From positions 20,986,044-21,050,043 of the forward strand of contig CM037460.1 in NCBI GenBank assembly GCA_021014325.1: a stretch of DNA of 64,000 nt, read 5' to 3'. Positions within the stretch are counted from its first letter, which is position 1. Each line of letters starts with the position of its first letter. Shown one piece after another: positions 21,575-32,900 of this stretch. Source of the stretch: Plazaster borealis. Its lineage: Eukaryota > Echinodermata > Asteroidea > Forcipulatida > Labidiasteridae. The notes beneath the pieces are model-generated. The model worked only from the letters and a program-made list of their open reading frames with translations, had not been told where the DNA came from and did no database searches. Made by a program: the position numbers and the translations under genes.

Positions 21575-24123
21575 CTCCTAGTGTTTTTCCCGACACATAC
21601 TGTTTGAAGGTGTATTCTCAAGCTTTTCATTTCTGAGCCTTGTCATAAAAGGTCATTAAATAAAAGAAAGTGTAGAACTATTTTAGGACTTGCAATAAAT
21701 ATTTCTGGTCCAGTGAAATTTCCAAGCTGTTTATGAGACCTGAGTATACAGGGTCTGTGGGCGGGGCTCAGGAAACTCTTGAGTGGAGAGTTTCTTGAGC
21801 CCTGCCTACACTGCAGCCCGGGCTTCTATGTCAAAGGTCGTACCAACACATCTGTATTGGAACATTGTTTATGTATCCCTGGCTTGTACATAAACAAGAT
21901 ATATTTGAAACTGCAAACGTTATAACCTGCTGGAACTATTTCTACAAAGAAACGCAACAATACAATACCAAAGGTGCTGTGTTTAATAGTGATTGAACCT
22001 CCTGTTCATCATACACATTTAAGTATATATGTAAATCTATTTTCTCAACAATTTTTATCCACTTTTGGGTTTGGGTTGGGGGGTTTTTTTGGGGGGAGGG
22101 GGCACAGCAGTATGCAAAAACAAAATTTGCAAGAAGCTCTTACTCCATTTTGTTGATTTAATATCATCACGTTGGAAATTTTGAGTAGTTTGTTACAACT
22201 TTTGCTTGAGGTGCTTTTACTTATGTACACTAACGGAACCTCGGGCTCAGAGGTTAGACTAGGTCTATTTGTTCCACCCCCCCCCCCTCGAAATGTCACA
22301 CCAGTTCTCAAATTTCATGAATGTTAGCCCAATGTCTGTTGAGCAAACTCTTAATTTGAAATTGTTTAATGACTTAGCATCCACTACTCTATGATATGTG
22401 TAAGGGCAGGCTGGTCCAGTCATTTACAACACGCTGAGAGAAGAACTTATTTCTTACTGTAAGGTGCAGACATGATATTCTTCCTACTTTAGTCTGATTT
22501 CTGTTTTTTTGGCCCTCAGAAAAAAATTATGTTAAAATAGTCTGAAACGCCTATAAAGTCTTATACCATATGTACAAGTAGGTTAGCCCTTGTACTCAAT
22601 GAAATTGTCCTGCTTTTTTACTGAGGGTCAGATATCATGCCTGAACATGTGACCTGCTCTCAAACGTCTTGAAGTTGTGACCCCTAGTTTTTGAAGCCGG
22701 TGGGAAAAGAAAAAAAATGCGTAGGTTAATTCTATTGATGCAAGATTGATAACAAAATACCTTCTTGTTTTCATTTTTTGTTTTCTCCTCTGTTGTAAAC
22801 CTGACTTTGTTTCAAACTTGAGTATTAAAGTTTTAAACTAGCCCGCCTTTTTCACTTATCCTTCAAATGGTTTGTATATATGGTATCAATATGATGCCAG
22901 ATTGCAGTATGATTGCAGTATCATGTGTTGTATAACACCCAAGTAGATCTTTGTCATTTGATTGGAGGATTGTAAGTCACGCGGCATTCATTAATTGAAC
23001 CACGTGGCCTACATTATCATAAACTGCATTTTGGTACTATTCACGCTGCATTTTCGTCCCATCCTTATCTTACTATTGCACGCTTGACCACACAGTGCGT
23101 TATGCAAAGCTGTACAAACCACCCTCATGGTGGATGCCAGAATTCAATCATGTACACTATGTTTGTAGATTCTTATAGGTTTACCCTCCAATCAAAAGAC
23201 AGATCTACTTTGGTGTTATACAAAACAAATAACGAATGTTTTGCGTTCGTGCAACAGAGAGAATATTTTGAATCGTTGAAAGACGGAAGATGTTCCATTC
23301 AGCTCGGCTTCACCACATTGAATGGATTGTTCCGTATTTCAACTCATGAAAATGTTCTCGCCATTATTATTTGTAAGCAGTTTCACTTCTGACTTATTAT
23401 TCAAAGTTATTGTAATGGGTATTGTATGATGGTAGGATAAAGGCACTCAAAATATAAGGCTGTCATAAATAGGATAATAATGTGCTATGGACCCATTGCA
23501 TATGACGTCACACTCTAAAAAAGGAGGCAGATCATTGGACTATAGCTGTTCTTTGTGCGTAAAAACATGCGTATGACCTCCGCGTACCTGTAGCGTTTCG
23601 CGCTATGCAAGGGGAACCTATTGAGGAATGTGCGTCATTTTGGGTGTCAACTCTCTTTTATACATGTTTGTATATGATTTTGACACCCAAAATGGCGGAC
23701 AGGATGGGCGCTTGTGAGTGCGCTGCGCGTTGTGCAAGTGGTCTATATGCAGTAGACCCCTTGCATTGGCTGCTATGGCTGAGGTCAAACAATGGAAACT
23801 TGCGTGCGTGTACGCGCCGCGCACAACTCTCAGCCAATGAAAGGTCTTCCTTTGACCTCAGTGAGGGCACTGTTTGGGCTTGTGAGATCATATGCAAGGG
23901 TTCTATACACAGCAATGCTTTCTGTTGATTCACCAACCATTCAAATTGGTTCATATTATAAAGACATAAAGGAACAGTGCCAGCTTGCAATATGAGGTAG
24001 TGTATTTAACCCTTCCACTGGCTGATCACTGTATTGTTTACATTAGTTTTGTATGATAAAGTCAGCCTGTAGTATGATCAGATGAATGCATATAAAATAG
24101 TTTAATGTGGGCTCTGTTTAACT
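21575..24123. other. Intergenic, no gene supported; inverted repeat 22928-23223
   Basis: TTGTATAACACCCAAGTAGA at 22928 onward pairs over about 47 bases with the inverse at 23177-23223, enclosing about 200 bases. The right arm and the DNA just after it (TTATACAAAACAAATAACGA, GCGTTCGTGCA) resemble 62555-62660. A 102-codon frame at 23084-23392 overlaps this repeat and is not taken as a gene. Around 23636-23700 TTTTGGGTGTCAA and TTGACACCCAAAA form a further short inverted pair. Confidence 0.5.
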
Positions 24124-24534
24124 TTTAAAGGGTCTGTATACGTTTGGTAATTAATCATAAAATTAATGGCAATAAAAATTTACGTGGTAAGAAGTACAGC
24201 AGCTTCTGATAGTTTAAAGCATTTTGAGAAACATTTTACTTTACAGTAATGTGGTTATAGAAAAAGATATAAGTTTTTATCCCAAAAAATTGAATCTGAG
24301 AAGCGTTTCTGTCAGAAACGTTTGTTTCTTAGATTGTGTATTCCAACTGCAGATTATTCTTCCTGTGTGGACATAACCGCTCCAGATTTTCAGCAATATC
24401 TCAAAAATGCTACCACCTTTGAAAATGAAATTTTCGCAGGTTATTCTTATGGTATATATCTACAACTATATAGGATTGAAACAAACAGTGGGTTCCAATT
24501 AATAAACGTATACAATCCCTTTAATAAACAAGCT
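24124..24534. mobile_element. Family B MITE, copy 1
   Basis: Termini TTAAAGGGTCTGTATACGTT and AACGTATACAATCCCTTTAA. The body has GCTCCAGATTTTCAGCAATATCTC and GCTACCACCTTTGAAAATGAAATTTT-type text. It shares the end motif of family A but a different interior. Related copies lie at 30668-31050 and, reversed, at 31280-31660. Confidence 0.82.
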
Positions 24535-25117
24535 TTGTAGTTGTGTGATTATCAGACCTAACTCCCAACATTACAGTACAGTAACTTAACATCCCAACGT
24601 TATTACTGTGGTATGCGTAGCCTTTAAGGATAATATGACCCTTTACAAAACTTTGGTTCTGGCTGCAGCTCTTGCTCAGACTCCGTCCACCTGTCCGAAG
24701 CACCATAACCAAAAGCCCATGTTTTCGAAATAACTAGACAGAGACTAAGCCGGAGCCTAAGCCGGAGCCAACGCTGTAGCCATGGTTTCAAAAAGGGCTT
24801 ATAAATGGGTGTCATGGGGTACAGTACCGGTACCAAATGAATCAAATTTGAAACAATGGATTACAAAGAATTGAGTGGTGGTTAGTGCTATCATGACGAG
24901 GAGATCATTTTGTACTAGTACAAGTAGAGTTTGTCTTCAACTGACATAGCTGGCACAATGCACAGGCAACCAAGAAAGTATTCAAACCCCTGTCCGTGGT
25001 ACATTGAAGAATAGAGTCGATGCCCATTTGTTTAGTTGAAGCACTTAAACAAAATAAACATCTAGCTTGTTGTACCTTGTCTTATAGATATTTAGTTACT
25101 AATACAACAGAGCAAGG

Positions 25118-25516
25118 ACCAGGGACAAAATAGAGCTGCTTAAGCAGACAACACTGCTTAAAACTTTAAAAAATTCTGCTTAGCAAAAATAAGCAAGAAA
25201 CCAGTTGCAAACGGTACATGACGAGATGGTATTTCGGCTGATGACCAATTTCTGTTCTTGAGCACACTTTGTTTTGTGCTTAAAGTATTTGTTTGCGCTT
25301 AAGCACTTCTATGAAAATGAGCTCGGGGCCTAATTTCGTTAAGCTGTTAAGCAGAAAATACCAGTTGCAAATTTCTTTACCAAGCAAAAATTGAGCATGA
25401 CACCAATCAAAACAAAACTGAATGTAATTTTGGCTGGTAACCTGTTTCTGCTAAGCAGTACTTTTCTGTGCTCAGCAAGTTTCGTGCTTACAGGCTTTAT
25501 GAAATTGTGCCACAGG
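25118..25516. mobile_element. Two family C MITEs in tandem (copies 3 and 4)
   Basis: Copy 3 spans about 25118-25325 and copy 4 about 25327-25516. Each has the TAGAGCTGCTTAAGCA-like start and AAGCA...TATGAAAT-type end, with diverged interiors. They nearly abut, which suggests one inserted at the end of the other. Confidence 0.7.
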
Positions 25517-25974
25517 GTACTTTGAAAACGGATTGGGAGTCAGACCCAAACAAAGGATGACTTTTGTTGATCAAGCTGGGCTCAGATTGTTCATGTACAT
25601 GTACATTCTTTTTGTATAATGTTCTAGTCAGCAGAATCTTTGTGAGTATACAAGCCCATCTTTAACAGTGAAATTGACCTATAGAGCAATGTTGTTTTGA
25701 ATTACTGTAAATTAATTTGTTTGAATAAAACTATGATTATTTCTTAACCTTTTGACTGCAAGGAAGTTTTTTCTATGGATGTGTGTGCTGTTCTGTCGTT
25801 TCCCTTGTGGTTTATTACTTGTTACTTGAAACAAAAAGTTGCATCCCGCTAAGGTGATCCCTCTGCTGCCACTAATTCCCAGGTTGTATTGTTAACTTGG
25901 GTATATAGCAGTTACAGGTTGAATGGCTTCTGACTGGCAACCCCGAACAAAGGTGTTGATAAAATAGGGAGAAC

Positions 25975-26040
25975 CCCAGATAGCTCAGCTGGTTGAGTTC
26001 CGGCACGTTAATCGGGAGGTTGCAGGTGAGGCATTAATAA
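25975..26040 (+). mobile_element. SINE type 2 fragment (tRNA-like head)
   Basis: AGATAGCTCAGCTGGTTGAG gives a box A-like start, and GGGAGGTTGCAGGT a broken box B. The text after it does not continue as a tRNA acceptor stem. It is the head of the SINE family seen more fully at 49212-49350. Confidence 0.6.
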
Positions 26041-27239
26041 GTTATAACAAGGGATATGAAACAATGGTATACATGGGAAAAGTTTGACCACAGCACTGAA
26101 AAGAAAGTGCTTCCAACCATGGAGCTATAGCTCCATGTTCCAAATATATTCCAACTTAACCAAGCAAATCATGTAGGGGTGCACCGCACTAAATAGGCCA
26201 AAATTCATGCGCCAAGCTGATTATCATAATTTGTAAACCAACAGTTACTTTTGACTTATAATTTTTTTGGGGGTCATGCAATTGATAGATTGTGTAATTA
26301 TGAGATTTACCACAACCTGGGGGTTCTTTGCTCAACTTTTGAGGAGACTTTGATAAATTAGGCCTCAAAGTTGGTCATATTTTGGCTTGGGAAGTGGAGG
26401 GATGCTTCATGAAACTGGCAATAAGTCGGTTTGGGTGAAAAATTACATTTTCGGGGGTGTTTTTTTTCTGGGGTGATTAGCAAAAATTCCAAACGGCTGA
26501 CCTGCTAAAAGTCGAAAAGAAATCTGAAGTTTAGTTGTCCGAAAATATGTCTGATTGATTTTCAAGAGGCTGAGAGACTTAAAAGTATTTTTTGAGTATT
26601 TTTGAATATTTAGCATTTAGCATTGTTTGCTATGGGAGTTTATTTAGTGAGCTGTGGACGCGCGCCCGAGTGCGCCCTCAGTGTTCAAGTGTCTGATCCA
26701 ACTTTGTGATTAGCATATAAATATTTATACAAAAAGTTAAGTTTGGGGTCGCGACCTACCTTTTGGCGCGCTCACTCGATCTCTGAGCTTTTGAGGCAGA
26801 AGACCTTGAGGGCACATTGATTTTCTCTAGGTATTTCTCTCTATTTTGTAGGGAGCATGGCTCTGGCCAAATAATATGTATCTGGGAGGGATAAGCTAGA
26901 GCTATCTGTGAGTATTGTTTTGTATTCAAATCCTTTTTTTTATTCCAGAAATATTGACATTTTTAGGGCTGATTGAATCATTGTAAAACTTGTGTGTGAC
27001 CAGCCTCGTGCTGTCTGACCTTTCGCCCTTACCTTTCATGTAAGTGACTGTGCTGTGGATGTGCGTAGTAGTGTGTGCATTTTGTGCTATATAGTATTGG
27101 AGGATTACAATCAGTACGGGAGATTATTTTATATTTTTGACGTCATCATAACGGTGAATGCTTGGCCTTTTTAAATAGAGGACCGGCCTCCTTCCTGTGT
27201 CTCTACGTAAATTATCAATAAGAATTAAAATGGAGTTAA
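26041..27239. other. Intergenic; repeat H copy 2 at about 26445-26640
   Basis: Shares TTTTCAAGAGGCTGAGAGAC, GGCTGACCTGC and AAAAATTCC with 11640-11815. The following GC-richer stretch (26650-26840, CGCGCGCCC, GGTCGCGACC) shows no open frame of interest. No gene seen. Confidence 0.55.
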
Positions 27240-27815
27240 AATTCAAATCTGATTTTTATTTAGTTTTTTGTGTCTTTTTATGTTTCTTAACATTTATAAT
27301 AAAGCATATGGAAAAGTTTCCGCAGCATGCCTCCAACTTATTATTTTTTTTCTTCCTGTTTTCCATTTGGAGATAGGCCTAGGTGGAAAACAGGGAAAAA
27401 AAAATTGATATTATTAATATTGATAATGACATGAGGGTTACAACAAAATTTCTCCAGACTATCAGAAAATGATATAAGGCACATGGCTTCTTTAAGCCTC
27501 TGTATTTTTTTCCCCAGAATGCTCAGCGGAATGTTCAGTCACATGATTTGATCATCGTGAACTGTGAATTGAAAAAGTGTTTGATGAAACTTTTTCGGTG
27601 GGCAATTTTTTTGTTATTGCCCCGCAGTATGACATATTTTTGTACCTTGTAAGAAATGCCTAAAATACCACAACTTTTTGCATTTACAAGTGCAACTAAC
27701 CAGTGGAGCCTTACAATTACATGTTTCTAAGTTTTGGTCGAAGGAGAGGAGACTCTTAAACCACAAAAATTGTATCTAGGGACTGTTTACATCACGCGCA
27801 GTGAGGTGAAACTTA
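27240..27815 (-). repeat. Dispersed repeat E, copy 2 (inverted)
   Basis: Reverse complement of positions 1-539, with scattered differences. No coding capacity. The two copies face each other across almost 27 kb. Confidence 0.7.
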
Positions 27816-28007
27816 TGCCTTGATTATGAGGGGCACCCGGAATACAGGACCTCCTACGATATTGAAAGAAATTTTGAGAATAACCAGTAGAGAAAACTTA
27901 AGTAATGGGAAAATAGTTATACAGTCATTGTGACCATAGAGCAAGGACCAGATTGCTCTATGTTGTGACTCATGCCAAGTACACAACTGATGTTGAATAA
28001 ACTATTA

Positions 28008-28957
28008 TTTAAAGGCACCTGGCAGTGGTATTTTGTCAAAAGTAAGCTTTTGTCATTAATATATACATTTTTATGAGTGGAATATGAATAAACAATTAAC
28101 TAAGGATAAAAAATTGTGTTTTTATTTTAATTACAAATTTAAAAATAGGCCCCAGTTTACATGGCGCTGTTCGTGACGTCAATCAAGGCGCGGGATATTT
28201 GAAGAGAAAATGTGTAGTCTGGCCCTTTACATTACGTCTGGGTACCTGATCAGTATGATGGGTTTTCGTATTCGGACGTCGCCCAATGCAATCGATCCTA
28301 GGACAGTGTACAGTCGACGTTTATACAAGGTTTTTCACCGGTCCCGAACTGTCCCATGCGCGTTTCTATGTCTTAAAAAACAGAAGATACGAGCACGGTC
28401 ATAACGACAACACGGATAATACGAGGTAATTTAGCGGCCCCGTGATGACAAATCGGATCGGCCTGCCGCAGCGCGGCATACAGCTCAAGTCGATCCGAAC
28501 ACCAGAAACATGTTCGTTGCAGCGCTGAAAACGATGTCGGGGACCGGACAACTTTGCCCTCGTTAGCCTGACTTTCGATGCCCGTAACTGCCTATATTTG
28601 GGATCTGCAGGAAACAAATGCTAACTGACCCCATCTTTAGTCGTTTTGCTGCATCCAGCAGCAATACACCTGGTCGGCATTGCCGGAAAAATGCACACAA
28701 AATCCTTTTTTTGGGATAACAAAACGAAACGTACAAGCTCACTACTTGCACGTAAATGCAGGCAAGTTCGAGGGGGGTCGTTGTTCGATCGCGGCGAAGT
28801 CTGCCTCGATTGACGTCACAAAAAGGGATGGGCGGAGTCACTCTCAAACAACTTTATCAATTTTTTTAACATATAAATCGTGACAAATTGTTTTATTGTT
28901 AATACATATACTCTTCTGTAAAAAAAAATTTAAAAACTAGTTCCAGGTGCCTTTAAA
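28008..28957. mobile_element. Family D element, 950 bases, CpG-rich interior
   Basis: Outer ends are inverted: TTTAAAGGCACCTGG at 28008 and CCAGGTGCCTTTAAA ending at 28957. Just inside, GACGTCAATCAAGGCGCGGGAT near 28175 is partly mirrored by CTCGATTGACGTCA near 28806. Positions about 28200-28820 are far richer in CG dinucleotides than the surroundings. Open frames of 60-94 codons on both strands have no recognised domain. The end motif resembles families A and B. Confidence 0.7.
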
Positions 28958-29908
28958 TATCTCTAATAATTATGAAAACCAATTAAAGCAAAGTATAAAT
29001 CATAGAACTTGTAATCAAGTACTCACCTCTTGCAATAACTCTACTGACTCGAATATAGATCACCTTAATAATGTCTTATATGACCTGGCCCAAGTGAGTG
29101 TTAGCTGCGAGTGGTCTGGTATATTGTGAAATGCATTCAACCCCTAGAGCAGTGCCTGTCTGCAGGGTGGTCACTCCTTACAAAGATCTTAGCTACCCAT
29201 GGTTAAAGGGACAGTCTGCTTTAAGTTATTAAAGTCTTAAACAACACAAATGTATTGGAAATATTTAAAGCAACTTGTTTAAAAAATAATCTAAGAAATA
29301 TCTATCACACTTAACCCTATTAATTTGAAAGCTAACCCAACCTAATTTTCTAATTGGAATATCAAACAATGATTGTAGGCCTACTTGGTTTAACTTAAGA
29401 ACGGTTCGAAGCCCCTCTAAAGTAATTCCCCTGTTTGTTAATGGTCAGTTAAATAGGTGTCCGAATCAACGGCTTTGGCTATTGCCAACTTGCCAACCAA
29501 GGTAAATGTAGAAAAATAGTATCCATTCTTCAGGTGAACAAAGGAAACATTGACTAGAACTGGATTTGAACCTGCGACCACCATATACTGGATTAACGTG
29601 CCGGTGTTGTAGGGGATTTTGCCCCTGGTGTGTGTATCCCCATTCTGTACATTAACATGGGCTGAAGAAAATTTAGTCAAAAGAGGGCGCTATCAGACAA
29701 AATTTCTATACAATTCGCTGTATGGGTGGACAGGATATCATGGGGAACAGCTAGAATCTCCTTCCACACCGGCCACTTTACCAAATGAGCTTCCCGTTTT
29801 AGTCAATTTTTCTTTGTTCACCCCAGAATTAAATTAGATATACCCAGTCAGCTTCCCTTGTGGTTTAATACTAAATATTTTATCCACATAAATTGTCATT
29901 GCTTATAG
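28958..29908. other. Upstream of the EF-hand exons; repeat shared with 14520-14650
   Basis: Positions about 29612-29785 repeat the GTGTGTATCCCC / AACATGGGCTGAAG / TTCGCTGTATGGGTGGACAG stretch of the 13895-15055 element, and 29560-29605 holds a reversed type 2 SINE head (TTTGAACCTGCGACC). No further EF-hand exon was recognised. Confidence 0.5.
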
Positions 29909-32900
29909 GATCTGAGTGGAGTACAAATTGCTGATGCAAAAGAGAAGTTTGAATACTATGATAAGGTAAGGAACCAGACTTTTTGCTTGTTCTCACCTAC
30001 ATGTATGCACTCTAGCTATGCCGAGACATGTCTTGACCTTCTTTCTGGAAGGGTCCTCTGGCAATGCTCCTGTGGTAAGGGGCAATTCTATGAGGAAAAT
30101 GTCATTTTGTCTTGGAACTTTTATAAGGAAAATTCAACTTTGTATTGGAAATTTGCAAAGTACAACACAGCAAAAGCAAAGGGTACCATGACAATTTCTC
30201 TGGGTGACATGGGTTAATTCGAGGCCAACCGAGATAAAACAAAGAGTCATTTTAATAACAGACTTTTCCCCATGTACTGCATCTCTTTGCGACTTCCTGG
30301 CTGGTGTATGTTTCTCTCCATCTTACAATCTAGACTGTTTGAAGAGGATTATCTCCTACCAACAGCAACATCACATGTCAGGCACCACTGCAATTGTTTT
30401 GCATGCTGTAGGTTAATTCGAGGCCTGCCGAGATGTAAAACAAAGAGCCATTCTAATAGTAGGCTTTTCCCAATGTGCTGTATCTCTTTTGAACTCCCTG
30501 CATGGTGCATGATTCCCTCCATCCTATAACCTAGACTGTTTGACTGTTTGTACGTCTAATTATTTTGTCTTCTCTGTAGCCCCTTACCAAGACTGGCTAT
30601 TAGCCTCGTTGGTGGCAAACTTGCATAACAAATGTTTAATAGTAGCATAATTGTTTTAATGTCACAAGACAAGGGTATACCTTTGGTAATTAAAAATTAA
30701 TGACCATAAAAACTTACTTGGCAAAAAGCACTGCAGCTGTTGATACATTTTGAGAAACAATTCCCTTCAAAGGAATGTGGTTTTAGAGAGAGGGATTCAA
30801 AAACGTTTCAATCTGAGAAACATTTCTGCATGAAATGTTTCTCAGATTGTGTACTCCAGTTACGGACGGGACTATTCCTCCTGCGTGGACATAATAACCT
30901 CTCCAGATTTTCGGTGATATCTCAAAAACGCTACCACCTTTTGAAATTAAATTTTCACAGGTTAGTTTTATTGTATATTATCTACATTTGTATTGAAATA
31001 AAACAATCAATGGTTCCAAAAACAGTTGTACACATTGCTACTGTTTAGTGTGTGTTTTGAAAAAGTTATCAATCAATTATATTTTTTTTGAAAATCTTGA
31101 TATTGAATAATTGCTTTTGAATTCAGGTGTGGGAATTTTCAGACTCTTATCTGAGTCCAGACCTTTTTATGTCAGCATGTTGAAAAAAAATGTTCTTTGA
31201 TTTGCTTCTCTTTCGCTGAGGATACAAATCCAAACTTTCTTATCTCTGGGGTTTATCAGAAAGTGAAAATTTGAGACACAAAGGCATCGTACACATTTGG
31301 TAATTGGAGCCTATTGTTTGTTTCAAACCTATAGTTAGATATATACCATAAAACTAACCTGTGAAAATTTCATTTTAAAAGGTGGTAGCGTTTTTGAGAT
31401 ATTGCCGAAAATCTGGAGTGGTTTGTCCACGCAGGAATAATAATCTGCATTGGAGTACACATTCTGAGAAGCGTTACGCTCTCAGATTCAAATGTTTTTG
31501 GGGATAAAAAGTGATATATATTTTTTCATAACTGCATACTTTGAAGAGAAAAGTTTCTCAAAATGCATTATACTATCCAAAGCTGCTGTACTTCTTACCA
31601 AGTAAGTTTTGATTGCCATTAATTATCAGAGTCATTACCAAACATGTATGTTGCCTTTAAAGTTGAAATCTTGTTGTCATTGATGAATTGAATTAGACAA
31701 CAGCAGACCCAGCTAACAATTTGACGTTCTCACAACGTTGTAATGAAGTCAGACTTTGGTGTAAGTAACGTTATGAATATAACGTTGTGACTACGGAACT
31801 TTGTCGACTCCCCTATACGTCTTCCGAACGTAATAACGCAACGTAACAACCACGTTGTTGGTACGATTAAGACACGTTTCCAGTGACCTCATGACAACTT
31901 ATACAAACGTTGCAACAACGTTCCAAGAGCGTGTTTGTTTGGTTGTTATAACGTCATCTAAGTAACGTTGTAGCAACGAATCTTTGTCGACTCCCCTGTA
32001 CGTCTTTAGAACGTAATGATGCAACGAAACGACGACGTTGTTGGCACGTATACACAACGTTGTTTTGTTGTAAATAATCATTTAAAAATAATGTTGCAAC
32101 AACGTATTTTTTTTCTAGTACCCTGGACGTTGTCACAACATCAGCCCAATATTAAGTTATTGTTTGCTATATCAGTTAATTATACAATAATTTCATGAAT
32201 ATTGTTAATTGATATGTCAACATGATCAATGAATTACTTATATACAAACTTACCATGGTTAGGTCCCTACTACACGTTGCCGTTACCTGACTTCACTGCA
32301 CCTGTATACTATACATCATACAGCATGTACTATATATACAACCCGATTTCCCGACTTTGGCAGTCATGGGTGTATATTGTTTTTAATTCTTTCCATTTTA
32401 AAAATATTTCTGAATATAAAATTACATGTTTAGTTACTGAATTTTATTTGTCCATATGATCCTCTGATAGTTTAGACAGTAACAAGAAGAAACCAGTACA
32501 CCATAGTTCATAAAATTGGGTAAATTTCGTAAAATATTTTGTAGGAATTGTACAACTTCTAAGCCCAATCTACTAATTTGCATATGTGATATTTACGTTG
32601 TCATGACGTCATATTAATTTGTAATAGACATGCAGCATTCTGCACTCTGGTTAATGCGGCAAGTTGAGTGTACCTGAGCGGAAACGTAGGTCTTCAATTT
32701 GTTCTTCAAAACTGAACAAAACACATTAGTGGTAGGCCTACCCAAAAGTACTACAAACTTTGAGTGTCTTGAATTTAAGGAGCAAATTTTTGTTTTAGAG
32801 GAAGTTTTTTTTAGCGGGGGACAAAACGGCCTAAGTGAGGATAGAAAATCCTATCAAGGGAAAAGGTCTCTCTAGAAGATTCTATCTACGACTTGGAATG

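Noticed and set aside
23084..23392. 102-codon open frame
   Set aside because: It overlaps an inverted-repeat element related to 62555-62660 and lacks any domain or splice context.
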